Source of the DNA: Leptasterias polaris
Taxonomy: Eukaryota; Echinodermata; Asteroidea; Forcipulatida; Asteriidae
Assembly (NCBI GenBank): GCA_037783415.1
Contig: JAZGTN010000097.1
Coordinates: forward strand, 3,906,001-3,970,000
DNA: 64,000 bases
Direction: 5' to 3'
Shown one piece after another: positions 13,005-28,000 of the stretch (position 1 is the first letter of the stretch; each line of letters starts with the position of its first letter). Position numbers and translations under genes: made by a program. The notes under the pieces were generated by a model, which saw nothing but the letters and a program-made list of their open reading frames with translations, ran no database searches and was not told where the DNA came from.

Positions 13005-16000
13005 GCAGTCTCAGGCACAACAGGCACCAATCACCATGTCAGATGTCATGGGTCATGAAGCTACCGAGCTGGATAGGTCGTGGAAAGATGTCAAGAGTAA
13101 AAGTTCCCACAGAGTCTACGACCTCAAGGTGATTTAGTTGTAAATTTCAATGTGATCTCTTCTGCTTTTTCTTTACTCTATAAATATGAGGGTTAAGTGA
13201 TGGTAAAATGAGTATCTTTTAGTAATAACACCATAATAGGATTTGGTCAAATAGATAAATCCCAATATATACCATCTTTATGGGCAACTTGGGTTTCGGC
13301 TTTGAGCTGCATCGAGCACTCCAATTTTTCTAGGCAGCCAAGTGTCGCCAAGACAGCCAAGTGGTTTACTGACCAATCAGGAGTTTGATAAAACTTTGCA
13401 TGCTGCATGTATTTGTGCTTTATGCATAGTTGTGTTTTCAATAAATGATTGCCTGTGAAGGTGGCCAACTTTACACTGTGTGAAGTCAACTGGGAAAATA
13501 GGCTGCAAGATAATACATGTTAATCGTTTGGTATTGAAACCTTTGGCTTCGCCTTTAGCAAGTTGATCCAAAAGTACTGATATTACAAAGCAGCTTGGGT
13601 GTGATCCCTGGCTACACGGCAGTTAACGGTTGTAAGGCTTCTGACTAGAACCCCCGAACAAAGATATTGACAAAATAGGGAGACTGCCAACATAGGGCTA
13701 GATAGCTCAGTATGTAGAGCGCTGTCACGTTAAACCGGAGGTCGTTGGTTCAAATCCTGCTCTGGTCAATTTTTCTTTGTTCAATTCAAAATTATAAAAA
13801 ATTTACCCAGGCAGTTTCCCTTGTGGTTTGTACCTTGATATTTAAAGGCACTGTACACGTTTGGTAATTACTCAAAATATATATTAGCATAAAAACTTAC
13901 TTGGTAACGAGCAACGGAGAGCTGTTGATAGTATAAAACATTGTGAGAAACCACTCCCTCTGAAGTAAAGTAGTTTTTGAGAAAGAGGTAATTTCTCACT
14001 AAAATAATAAAAGACTTCTGGCCAGAAGCCTTTTATTCCTATCTGAAAGCACACTAATTTGTACAACAAGGGTGTTTTTTCTTTCATCATTTTCTTGCAA
14101 CTTCAATGACCAATTGAGCCCAAATGTTCACAGGTTTGTTATTTTATGCATATGTTGGGATACACCAAGTGAGAATACTGGTCTTTGACAATTACCAAAC
14201 GTGTTCAGTGCCTTTAAAGAAATGTGGACAGAGTACCTAGTGAATAATATATGAACTTTATTTGGATATGACAACTTGCCTTGTCATGTAGGTTTTAGTC
14301 ATATGATTAATTTAACTTGACTTTCTCTTGTAAAATACCTGGCAGAAATATAATGTTGGTTTTTTGTGAATTATAATTAGGAGTATCTGAAGTGGCTAGA
14401 GACCTCTGAGAATGACAAAGGAAAAGTGGAGACATTCCTGAGGAAGGCTGATTCTGAGCTTCTAGAATCATCCCCTCTTACTGGTCTGAAGCCAATACAG
14501 GAGAAACTAAGTGCACTTAAGGTATACACATACATATACATTAAAAAAAAAAAAAGTTAAGTGATTGTATTTAAACAAGTGTTTTTTGTCGATTGAAAAC
14601 AATATCTCCTTCCAGCCGTTTGCTTCTTTTGTAATGCACTTAAGTAGCTCAAAATACAGCAAATTTGAATCACTTTTGTGTCCGATGCAGCAATTTTGTC
14701 ATCATTAGAAAACTCTGCTCTTGTAAGGGTTTAATCTGTTATTGTGGTCATGTTTGAATGATTGGGAGAAAATCATGTAGTAATGTCAAATATTTTGTTG
14801 TAATAGGAGACGCTGCTTTTGAACATTTGTATCAGTTATGGTGTATGTTTGAATGGTTGGGAAAAAGCGTCTGTTTGAAATTTATTGAATGAATTGAGGC
14901 TTATAATTGATCACTTCTTGTTGCATGGCAGGCTCTACATGAGGAGCAGACCAAACTGAAACCTCTGCTTGCGGCTCTAAAAAATCTGACGGGCCAAATG
15001 CAGACCGCTTCAACCAACGATGCCACAAAGAAGGATCTCCAAGATGACCTCTTCAGGCTGGAGGCAAGGAATGCCTCAATCCGAGATGAGATTTCTAAGA
15101 AGCTGGAGCATCTTAGAGGATTGGAGGACGGATGGAAGAAATACGAGTCTGAGGAGAGGAAGATGACAGAGTGGCTGGAGGCGACTAGTTCAAGTCTAGA
15201 TGAGATTGAGAAGATTACAGGTCTACCTGAGAAATCTTTAAGACAAGCTGAGGTAAGTGTGCCCTCAACTCTGCAATGGATAAAACTTACTTGAATTTGT
15301 TGAAGGACTCCATTCGGACACCAACCTTGTCCCCATGATATGACTTTGCCTGGATTGGATGAACAGGTGGAAAATGATTATTGAATGGATACGGATAGAA
15401 TGGGTTCAATGATCGCAATAGTCCAATAATTTGTTCTATTGGACAGCCCCATCTAATAAAAAGTAATGGGTGACACCCAACAATGAAATGACAAGGATCA
15501 AGGAGTGTGTGGTATTTACAAACTTGCCTTGATTTTACAGGTATTATTCACTGAGATTGTTGAAAAGCAACATGATCTAGACTCTCTGGAGAGAGCTTTG
15601 AAGGATCTCACTAAAAATCAACCACAACCTGAAACCCAAGCATTGATCGCGAAACACCTTAGCCTCTACAACCAGTGGGAAACACTCTGCTCCCGGGCCA
15701 AGCTGCAGAGCGCTAAGCTGAGTCAGGATGCAACACAATGGCAGCTGTATCAGCAACAGGTTGAGCAGTTGAAGCCGTGGTTAAAGCAGACTGAAGAGCG
15801 GCTGGAGGGGAAGACTAGTCATATGGAGTGTAGTTCCATGGAAGATGTTGAGGAACTTCTTGAAGAGATGCAGGTAATAAAAACAAAATGTTTGGAATTG
15901 TCTTCTCTCAAATACCATATATTTTTTTCTCGAAAAGGTATTCATGTTTATGAAAAACTAGCCTGTCACAGTTTTCTTATTTTGTCAAGTCTAATAAAAT

Positions 16001-19000
16001 AAAATAAAAAATATGTGTTGTATATTGTACAAAAACAGCCGCAGAGCCTTGACTTTCTGAATGCTTAACATGTTCCCAGCTCAATGAAAGAAAAATATCA
16101 AAACAGACATTTTGTGGAGATTACACTGCTAATGAATAGACTGTGCAAGTCTCACGCATATTCGAACATTAGGACCAGTTTTAAATGGCGAGTTTGTTTT
16201 ATTCACATTTTAGAGTAATGTACATGGGACCAAAGCAGTTCTAAAAATGTTTGAATATGCACAAGACTTATTGCACGGTCTATTCTTTAAAACTTTACTG
16301 AAAACTGCCTCAGATGTTATTTTTACAATTTTGCTTACTTTTGGTAATAATAATAGAAATAGGGAAAATTCCTGTAAGACCAGTGCAGTATCTTGCCTGC
16401 CAGGAAATGCCCTGGAACATAGAAAGTTATTATTTTTCTAAACAAGCTGCATTGTCTATATACTTTTTATTGTTATCCCTTTCTGTCATTGGCGGTTTAC
16501 CACTAAGAAAAACAAAAATATCCAACAATGTTTTTTTTTCTTTCTCATGTTTTTAAATTTATTTTGTGATAATCCATCAAACTATACAATGCCTTAGGCT
16601 TAAAGAATTGAGTTGATGGTTGAATTATTATCCATAAGTACTTGGGAAAGTTTATCCAATCAGATTGATCGACAGGAGATCAAATGGCCATGTTTAAACG
16701 TGCAATATAAGTACAGTGAGGAGTGGTTAAACATGGCCTGAGGAAGTTGAGTCAAAAGAGGGCGCTATGAGATGATTGCTCAGATCAGATGATTGCGCAG
16801 ATTGCACAATTTTAGTTGGAAGGTTGCATATTTGGTTTGTGCAAGTTTGAAACTTGCATGTGATAGTTTAAAAACAAAGCAAACAAGTTCTAAGCTTGCA
16901 CGAGGAGCTACTTTGCACTTAACATGGATAGAAGCTCAATGCAATGGCAGCTGAGGCTAAACTGTCAGATTCGTTCTCAACTTTTTACAGGTTTTTGGTT
17001 GTTTTTAACGGAAAGCTATTTATTAACTGAAATAAAAGAGTGGTGATTCTGTCTTAAATGGCCATTAAAAACCTTGCAGGGTCATGGCCGTGCGATAGAG
17101 GACCTCGCCTTCGACTCTTATCGCACAGCCATGACCCTGCCGGTTTAAATGGCTGTTTAAGACCTCGTTGCCTTCTCTTTAATCCCCAAATTAATATTAT
17201 CCTATCCACAGTCAACTTCCAGAGACGTTGAGAAGCATCAACCACTGCTGACCAACATTCAACAAATGGCAACTCAAATGACCCCTCAGCAGTCTATACA
17301 ACCTGAGGTCAGTGGCCTGACCGACCGCTTGGCGACCCTTCAAAATAAACTTGGTGTTTTGAAGGATGACCTGAAGGAGAAAGAGGCGGTATGGAAGGAG
17401 TATGAGGAGGTGAAGATGAGGTTGTTTAAGATGTTGGAAGGTCAGGAGGGGATGCAGGGAGTTCATTGTAAGGATTATTCAGGGAACTCGGCCAAATTGG
17501 AGAAACAACTTGATGCCCTGAAGGTGAGAGGATTATATAATTTTTCTTTCTTTTGTTCAGAACAAAACTCTTACATACAAGATGAACAACTTTCTTTCAC
17601 TTCTTCTAATATTAAAAAGCTTGTGTGTCGTGATGTGATCCCCTCTACTGCTCTTACTAAGGCGTGGTCATACCTGTCCGGGGGAATGGAAGTATTCTCA
17701 ATAGTAGAATGCAAATAGACCTGGTATAAACATTGTCCTGTTGAGCCATATTGGCTCGGCGCAGACTTTACTTTTTTGCTTGACTTTATGTATAAAATAA
17801 TTTATGTAGTTCCTACAAGTGGGATGGTGAACTTACTTCTTAGAGATAGCCTTTAACTCATGTAGTAAAGAACAGCTGAACAGTGTGGCGCTTGACTGCG
17901 GATTCTGTACTGAAAACAGCCTTGGAGTAAGGCTATTCAAACATCATCAACTTTTGCTGATAAAGGATGATGCAGGGCAAAGTCCATTGAATTTCTTCCG
18001 AATGTGCGTCGCCGACCGATCGTCGACTCATGAAGATTTCATTGCAAAAGAAGTTCTTTATAACCGAACCTGTTGATGAAAATATTATTAATTAGGGCAG
18101 AAATTAGGGAATTAGAACGTCCAAAAGCGCAATTCATCTATTTGAAAGTGGTGTTTCAAGTGGTTAATTTCCCAATGAATTGAAGATTTCCATTCTTCCC
18201 CTCTCTCTCTGTAAACAGGACCTGTCTGCAGAATGTCGTTCAGCTCAGCCTGACGCAGACAGATTCCACACTTTAAACAAGTCTCTGCAGCAACGTCACT
18301 GCACTCATCCAATCAGTGTGTCCAAGCTGCAGAATGATATCCACAACGTAGACACCAGGCTCTCCTCTGTCACCAAGACCCTTGACGATGGGGTCCAGAC
18401 GGTTGAGGAGACTCTTGAGGAGAGACAGGAGTTTGTCGGTGAGGCTGAGAGCTTGACGATCAAACTACAGGAGCATGAGAAACAGCTCTCGGATTGGTTG
18501 GAAGTTTACGATGACGAGGTGGAGGAGAATCTTGTTAAAGCTAAGGTAAGATTGACACATTTTATCTACCAAAGATATTTTGAATGTGGATTTGATAAGG
18601 CAGATAATCTTTTGAAAGACAAAGCTACAAATACGTCCTTTAAACAAAAATTGGTACAGCTGGAGTGGTTAAATGGAAAGTGTATCTTGTTTTGGTTTAG
18701 TGTACAAAATGTTATAATTTTCTCACATTGAAAAAATAGAGTTAGCTGTTGCAAACTGCTTACCAACCAAAAGGACTTATGGTATTTATGCAAAAAAAAT
18801 AGTTAATGGCCTAACGTTTTGACCCTAGCAGATTCTTTCTCTAAGGCTGAATCAGAAAACCTTTGAGAAATACTCTGCTAGGGTCGAAATGTCAGGCCAT
18901 TAACTACTTTTTTGGCAGTTGCTCATATACTTACAATCCTGCTTTGCCATCTGTTTATTAGCTTTACAAGTCCATTACCATTTTTATCACATCACATTCC

Positions 19001-22000
19001 ATTTTTGCTGAGGTGTTACATCACCTTTTTTTCATATGATGCATCCAGACTACTTACTGATGTAGCTATGTAGGTTTCACAGTTTGTGACATGCTTAAAG
19101 TTTCTGTCTTATGAAGCACCTCAGTCTGAAGACATTTCTGATTTAATTGTATAGGCCAAACAAGCAAGAATCACAGAGCAAGCAGTGAGGGTGGACAACC
19201 TGACCAAAGACGTCCAATCGGTCTGCAGTAAGTGTGATGCCGCCCAGGAGCTCTCCATCTCACGCAAGGTGACCGGAGTCTGTATGCTTCAAGAATCAAT
19301 CCAAGAAGCCGCTGCTGCTCAGACTCGAGTCTTGCAACTTTTCCTTGAATTTATCAAGACCCGTCAGACAGTTATGCAAACCATAACAGAGGTAGAGGAC
19401 AGATTAAATCAAGGGGATCTGTCAAAAAGTCAGGTCTCTGAGCTGTCTGAGAAACTGTCAATGATGGAGCCAGTTTTTATCCAGTGTCTCGAGAGGATAC
19501 AAGAGCTGAACAATCAAGCCCAGAGGGCTCAGGTGGTTCTTAAGATTCGTGGAGCCCAGGGTGAGCCGCCGAAGATTCCCCAAACAGAGTTGAGCAGCTT
19601 GAAGACTCGACATGATTACCTGACACTGCAGCTCTCCTCCCAGCTTGACAAACTCTCTGAAACGGCAAGATTGACTGAAGAGTTTTGGGCAAAGCGGAAG
19701 CGTCTGTCAGGATTTCTGGACAGTATTGATTCAGACCTTGAGGTGAAGAAGGCAAAGAAACATATCGATACCCAGGAAGATTTGCAGGACTGTCTGAAGG
19801 ACTATCAGGTAATACTTTTTCAAAAATCCTTTTGCGACGTTGATTAGTTTGTGAAAAAAAAGACTTGGAAACTTGTTGAAAAATTAGGGTGGTGGTTGGG
19901 GAGAGCTCTGGGGGTGGGGGTTGCGAATAACCAGAAACATTTGTCAATTGAAGATTTACCACTAGCCTTTGTTTTGTTGTCATGGCAGAAAAATACAAGT
20001 GCTGTTAACACATCAGTTATTAAATGCATGGTGGTATGAAAACAGATCTGAAGTTTGTTAATAACATTTTATTTAAAGAAAAATGTACTTGAAATTAAGG
20101 CAATTTTGTACTTAATGTGCTAACTTCAATGACTTTTTAAACTTGCCTATTATACAGAAATGTCAAGCACATCTTCTTGAGAGAAAGCCTGAGATTGCTT
20201 ATCTGAAGAAACTTGGAGAGCGTCTCCAGAGGTTGAATCCCAAGGAACAAGCCGCCATCCAAGACTCGTTGGAGTCTCTTGACCATCATGCTAAGGACAC
20301 CCATGAGACAGTTGATCACACTGTAAAGAAATTGGAGTCAGCTGCTGATCTGTGGTCGGAGCTGGACAGGTGCAGAACACCTGTTACTGACGGAATTGGG
20401 AAAGTTGCTATGATAACTGAGCAGCCAATCAAATGCAGTAGTAAGGACGAGGTGGAGGAATTGCTTCAAGACCATCAGGTAGGGAAAAAATGTGTTTCCA
20501 GAACAAATTGTGACGGTTATTAGAAGAAAAAAATACCTGAATGAACAAGTTTTAACTCGAACCTACTTTGTAAAAAGTTATTTGCTGTGTTGAAGAACTG
20601 TATTTGTTTGAATGCTGTCTTTTTGAGAACATTTTGCTCAAATCTGGGCCGAAATTCATAGAGGCTATGCCTAATCATCAAATAAAAGAATTTTCTGCTA
20701 ATTAAAAATAAGCGAGATTTTCTTAACTTTTAATGCCATGTCACTATTTTCAAAAGCTGCCCGGTTTTGTCATAAAGTGTCACAACATCGTCACAACATC
20801 TTAACATTTTTTTTTTACCAATGCATTCTGAAGGTTGAAAGTGACAATTTATCCTCACTGCAAGACCAAGCAGAGCATCTCACATCACTTGCTGATGACA
20901 TTACATCACTCCTAAACACTCTACCATCAAACTCTGCCGACCCTGGATCCAAGCCTCCCGCAATCCAGGAAGCACTCTCCATCCCAGGCAGTCTTGCGTC
21001 CACAGGGGAGGTCTTGGAGGAAAGGAAGGCTAACCTGAGGAGACAGCTAGACTTATGGGATGCTGTCAGGTTCCAGGAGGAGGCCCTAGCATCTTGGATA
21101 GGGGCAGAGGTGATGGATTTGGAGCAGGTACCATCTCAGATGGAGGATGAAGGCAAGACCAAGGCGAGGTTGGATCAGTTCAAGGTTAGTTATTGCTCAA
21201 CAAAACTAGCTATTTTTCTTGTTATTTTGTAGTGTTAACCCTATAATTTATCACAAGTTATTACAATATGTATGATTTGTTTACAATAGACCGATGTGTC
21301 CAGTCGTGAAGCAGAGTTGACTCTCCTTGCAACCACTGTGGAAGAGTTGAGATCAATGAACCCTGGCGCTGCTTTACCAGTAGTTGAAGAAGCTGTCCAG
21401 AGAGTTGAAGCGAACATCGTCCAGGCCAAACAGGTGAACTTTCAAAAATCATCTCAGTGAAAAGAAAACAGAAGTACATTTTTTCAACTTTTTGCAGCTT
21501 TCCTTGTTTGTGCTGGTATATTAATATTATGTATATTTCTGGTAATTTAATCAAGGATGCCTCATAAGTGAACTCATTCACTGTTGCTCGCAAGCTTGAG
21601 GAAACCTGTAAACAAGGGTGCTTGGTGTAGGCCAGGAACACCGGGGATAAACCCCTGGGGTGTTCTGGGTTCTTTTACGTACACTACCAATCCTAGTACA
21701 TGGGACCGATGGCTTAATGTCTCATCCGAAAGACAAGCGATTGTTGTACACTATCTTGCTCAGGACACAAGTGCCATGGCTAAGACTTGAACTCACCCTC
21801 TGCTGATCAGAAACACCAGGGCCCAATTTCATAGAGCTGCTTAAGCACAAAAAGGAGCTTAGCACAACAAAATTATGCTTGAAGATGAACATTTTTGTGT
21901 TTAACCTCAGCTTGCTTTGAATGCTGAGAGCAGCTTGGGCGAGTTCACCCTTCAGCGGGATGATCTCCGATCCAGAATTCAAGACATGATGTCTAGATTG

Positions 22001-25000
22001 AAGGAGCTTGATGGCCGCTTGACTGGATGCTCAGATCTCAGCCTCCCTGAGGAAGGCATCGTTGATGAAATTAAGGAATGTCAGGTAAGGTTAGCTGAGG
22101 TCATTGAAGGATGCATGTCATGAGATAGGTCCTCATTTATTCACCTGATGAACCAGACTATGCTGAACAAGTTATCATGTAGTTTTATTCTTACAAACAA
22201 CAAATACTTCTGAACTTTCTTGATTTATTTCTGATAAGAGCCACTCTGACAGCTTTATTCCACGTACTGCATCTCTTTGGAACTCCTTGCCTGGTGCATG
22301 TTTCCCTCCATCCAACAATCTAGACTGTTTAAAGAGGAATATCAATTCCTACCTTCAGCTCCCCTGAGTTATTTTCATCTTAAATGTTTTCCTTCTGTAG
22401 CCCATTTGCCAAGAGTGGCTTTTAGTCTTGTTTGGGGCAAACTTGCACACAAAATTTCTTTGTGATGAAAAAACTAAAGTGATTTCAATAAGATAAATAA
22501 AATACTGCAGCATTAAAATACTTGCTTCATTATCCTTGATAATTGATTAGGGGTTCACTGCTGACTTATCTGTTCTTATTAATCCTTAATACTATTACTC
22601 AACTTGTTATTCTTCCACTTCTTAGGCTGTGTCCAGTGCCTTAGACAACACCGAACCAGATGTGGACTCCTTAGCAGCAGACATAGATGTACTATTGAAG
22701 AAGTTCCCATCATCCAATGCAGCTCAGCTTAAGTTAGATATGGAACTTTTACACAAGACGACTGACGATGTTCAGCATAGAGATCAGCAGGTAAATACTC
22801 AATTTTAAGTTACCAATGGGCCACATACATACACTGGATTATGGTCAACACACTTCCATTGTAGCTGCACCTGCACTATAAGCTATTTTAAGACATGGTG
22901 GACACGTTACAATTGCACTATTTGGTTTGGGTAAATAAGTCTGTACACACCTGAACCAAACGATGTACTCATTTTAGTGTCCACCATATCTCAAAAAGGC
23001 TAGTGGGACAATCTGTCTCTTAATATTCCTCAAGCTACATCTACTGACTCATTTAAATCACCTTTTGTAACTTTTGAAGCGCCAGCAAGAAGTGCTTTAT
23101 ATTTTTATGATTGTTTTGTCCAAATCATGGAGCAGCTGAGTAGTTATTTGTCTGTCTAATAAGCGTTTTTTTGTCTTTCTTGACATTATTTGGAATTGCA
23201 CTATATAAGAGCCGATATTATTATTATTATTATTTGCTTAAAGGAGCTATTAAAATGATAACCTCTGCCTTTCATGTGTGTTTTTCCCCCCCCATTGTTT
23301 TCTTAACATTGCATTAAAATAAAACCATAATTTTTCTCTCTGAATACCTCCAGATTGCCGAGGCATTGACCGGTACCCTGATGAGTCAATGTCAAGGTTC
23401 TCTCAGTGAGTTGAAGAAGGAGATACAATCTACTGAGGAGGAGTTGAAGACAGTCTGTCATACCCAAGGTGAACCAGAGGCTCTGGAGAAGAGACTCAAC
23501 CAGGTCAAGGTCAGTTGTTTTTTGTATTTTTGTCTTTTAAACAAAATCTCTATTGATAATAAATCATCCGCAGAGTCCATGTAGTTTTATTCTCTTGAAT
23601 TGAAGAACCTGTTAAGAAACTGCAGAAAAGTACAATTCATTTTGGGACTGGAACCCACAACCTTGTCATTGTCAGTTCTTGTCTTACCACTTGACCACTA
23701 TGCCAAGTGAGCTTTTTCAAGGGGTTCGGAGAAAAAAATAAACATAAACGAGGGAAGCACAAGTTGGATAGTCCTTAAAGATGACAATCTGATCCATGTG
23801 TGAGGTTCCAATACATGGCAGGATTCGAACTACAATTGAAAAAGGAAGGGGTATAACCACAAATGTTACAGAAAACATGTTGTCATTATTTTGCTCCACA
23901 TTGGAGAAAGGACCTGGGTCTTGTTGCGTTGAGCTTGCAAATTAGCTTAATACAGACAAATTTTACCAAACAGGAACAAAATACAAGTTACCAACCAAAG
24001 TGTCATCCATATTCATTGCTTGTGACTGGTTCACTGAAATGTTTTTGCTCAAGAGATAAATTTTCCAGGTATTATTTTCTGCTGGGCAGCTAATTGCACT
24101 CAGCACTAATGTTAAAACTAGAAGCTCAGTACCCAGATCTATATTAAAAAAAAAAATAAAAAAATTCCTAATGTCTGCACGTGTACTAGTCTAAGTTTTA
24201 TGTTTACTCGCCTGTTCTGACCCGACTATTACTACTACGATCTGGCACGCCGATGATGTGTTAATTGTGTAAGTGGTGGAATGATTGTCTAAGCAGACGT
24301 GAAGTCATTAGTTCAGAGTGCTATTGTTAGCTCTGACCGAATGAATACGACTGCTACTATATGGGTTTTAATATTTCAAGCCTTGTTCTTTTTTTTTTCG
24401 TTTAAGGATCTTAAAAGCAGCTTACTGCCAAAGCATGTTTCTCGACTGTCAACAGTCAACGCCAAGCTAGAAAATTTCCTCCCTCTTCTCCCTGTCGACC
24501 AACAGTCAGCCCTGAGTCATGAAGCACAATCCAACCGAGACCAACTCACTAAGCTACTCAAGGCTTCTGAAGAGTCTGAGAAGGCCCTGGAGTCATGTCT
24601 GCTTGACTGCCGAGACTTTGAGGAGACTGTGCAGGAGCTGTCAGAGGAAGTTCAAGACGTGGACAAAATCTTGGAGACTGCTCAGCTGCCGAGCTCTAGC
24701 TTAGAGGAGAGGAGAGATCAGCTGAAAAAGTTACAGGTATTTGTCTAAGAGAGAAAATTTGAAGTGTGTAGTGGAAAATAATATTTGCTGCAATTAAGGG
24801 CAAAGCAAGGGCTTTGGAAAGGCATATGGAAGCGAATATACCGACTGGCATTTCCTTTTGTATGGAAGCAAGTTAGTTAACTTGCTACCACAAATTTTCC
24901 CCACTTTTCAAAAGTGTCAGTACAAACTTAATGTACTAATAGAAAAAATGATGATTTCTGGTCAGCAAAATGATTGAACTTTAATATGGAAGCTCTTTTC

Positions 25001-28000
25001 TTACTTGTTACTTGCATGATGTGCCAACTGAGGCTCAAAATGCCAAGCGAGAAATGAGAAAAAATTATTGCAAAATCGCTGGCCGGGATATATTGTCACC
25101 AGAGAAAAAACAAAAAAGGAAAATTTCAATTAAAAGGAAGAAGACTTTTGAGCATAGAAATTCTGTGCTCATTTCTTTGCTGAAATTGGGAAAATGAGAG
25201 GGTAGCTAGCTCACCATTCCAATAAGTGATTTTTGACCCTGATTCTTTCACAGAACTTGTCTGAGCGGTTAGAGTTTGAGAGACCCACTCTGACCACAGT
25301 AGATCATAAGGCGGATCGAGTTCATACACGGTGTGGTACTGAGAAGCCACTAAGTCAAGCCTCTGACCTACGACGTGATTATGATCTCCTACAAGCAAGA
25401 GTCAAGGTGGGTTGTGATTGATAAATGACCAAAGGTACTGGCATGGCGTGGCGTGGCGGAGCAGTTCAGAGCACTGGACTCGGCTCTGGTGTTCCGGATC
25501 AGCAGAGTTTGGGTTCGACTCCTGGTCTTAATACTTGTGTCCTTAAAGCAAGGCACTTAACCATTATTGCTTTGTCCTTCGCATGAGACGTAAAGCGTTA
25601 AATCCTGTGTGTCGTGTATTGCATGTAAAAGAACCCATTTGCACTTATCGCTGAGAGAAGGGGTTTGCCCCTGTGTTTTTCTTAAGGTCTTTCTTAACAG
25701 ACTTTAATCCTTTTGGTTCGTTCAGGAGGCAATGTTGCAGTGTGAGCAAGGAATCGTTTGTCATGAAGAGTTCCTGAGGACAACGGATGAAGCGGAGACA
25801 TTTTTACACCAGGCTGAAGAGTCCTTAGCAACTTGTACTGACCCCTCTGGTGACCAGGATTTGTGTCTTGACAAACTACACACGTCGGAGGTATTGCTCT
25901 GTCTTTACTATCAGTCCTTGCAAAGATGATGCCATGATACTGTTTTGAAGCGTCTGCTTGTAAACAAATTTTGTTTACTTCTCCATAAAATTTGTTAAAA
26001 CTTTTCCAAAATTATAAGTTTCCTATTGAGACCTTACCAAATAGCATGGAATATGGAAATTACCCAGCGTTGATTCTTTGACTAAAACAAAAACCATCAA
26101 TGACCTCCCCAGTAATGCTTTAATGGTGGAAAATTGTAAGAAAATTTAACTGTGGGACCCCTCACAAAATTTCAAATAACAAGTGTTAAAACCTTGAGTT
26201 AAGTAGATTTTTAGAAGTTATTAATATAAAAACAATTTTATTTCAACAGACCTTACTGTCCAAGCAGGACCATATCCAGTCTCATCTAGATTCAGCTGCC
26301 CAGTCCCAGGACAATCTATCCCCTCAGACAACCCCAGAGGGCCAGTCCACAATGCAGTCTGTCATCCAGAAACTCCAAGGCCAGTGGAATCAGGTCATAG
26401 CTGGTTTGAATCAGTGCAAAGCGGTTCTGGAAGATCGGGTACAGAAATGGAAGGAATTTGAGGTGGATATGGGTGATCTGGATCATTGGCTGCTGGAGGC
26501 TGAAGGGTCAGTCAGTAAGGCCGCTGAGTTAAGAGAAGACCTACCTGAGAAAGCTTCACTTCTAGAGGAAGTCAAGGTATGACAACTGACTTTATTTAAC
26601 AAAACATGTCTTCAAAGTGTCAATTTTTAGAGAGGTCTTTAACTGATGTATGTATCATAAACTATTGGTTGCGACCCATGAGTGGGTCGCAACAAAATTC
26701 ACATGGATCACCATTCTTTGGCAGAGGCGCTAAATTTTGATCTCTCAGTCGGCAACAAAAATTTCCTCACAATCGATTTATCATTAAAACCACAGTATTT
26801 TTCGTGAACATTTATTGTCAGTTCAATGTAGTTACTCATAAATTTGCTTCAATAAATAATTTACTCATGTTTAGATTATTCTATTTGTATGAGATAACCT
26901 CTGCAGGCGGCCTGACATTTGTATTGGGTTGCCAGCCTGAAAGCTTGTGGACTGCTGCCACGAATCTTATGAAATTCATACACACTGACTGTACAGATGA
27001 CTGTGTAGAGTGATCTTTTACAAAAATGCATGCAAATGTTAAACAAACTGTTTGATCGCTGAATTATTTCGCTGAATTCATCAATTTTTTCACACAGACA
27101 CTGAGGGCTGAGATTCAGGATAAGTCTGAGCGAGTTGAGAAGTTTCAGCAGATGGCCGAGTCCCTGGTGGCAGAAAACTCACCAGAAGTGACTCAGCAAG
27201 TTGAGAGTCAGGCTGAGACCAGACAACAACACTATCAAGGTCTACTGGATAGAATCAAAGTAAGTTCCTATAAGTTACTCTCCAAAATATTCTGCAAAAC
27301 TGAAAAGAGCCTGAATGTTTGTGTTTGAAATATCAAGTAATAAACCTCAAGGGAAACTAACTGGGTAAATTTTGTTGTGTTTGCTAACGCACATATTTTC
27401 TTGTGTAGGAATGTTTCCTTTGTTTGGCACAATGTCAAGGTTCATCAGACAGGCCTGGAATTTCATCTTTGAGAGGGCAAGACCATTTATATTTTGCAAA
27501 GGGCACTTCCACTAGGGAAATCTTAAAGTTTATGGGATACTTTTGAAGGGGCACCAAGGCCAAGACTATGGGCAACATAGAACATGGCCTCCACGACCTT
27601 CTTAAAATTCCAGACCTGAGCAGAGCGTACTTGCGGTCCACTGGATTGCGGGCGTATACCGACAGGAACATTGTTCCTTCATGCCTAGAATGCATCAAAC
27701 TTTTACGGGTTGAATAATTCAACACACATATCATGGAAGAAATGGGGTTTACTCTGGTGCTTTTGGGTAGTACATAAAGCACCAAATATTCATTTTGAGG
27801 AGAGCACTTTAACTGAAATCATAATTTGTACAAGCAAACTAGAAACAAAGGGATTTTGAGGAGCATATGCTCTCATGGAAACGTTTCTTGTCTGTGATTG
27901 TCAGGCTATTGAGGTACAACAGGAGTCTGCAGTAGTCGCTCATGAATCTTGGCAGGAGGCAGCAGAAGACATGTCAAGTATTATCACCGCAGTGGAGGAA

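Noticed and set aside
13690..13768. Possible tRNA gene with A- and B-boxes (also 44585, 50804, 23643 and 56834).
   Set aside because: Box motifs are present but the acceptor stems do not pair in any of them, and the segments are repeated; they are SINE heads.
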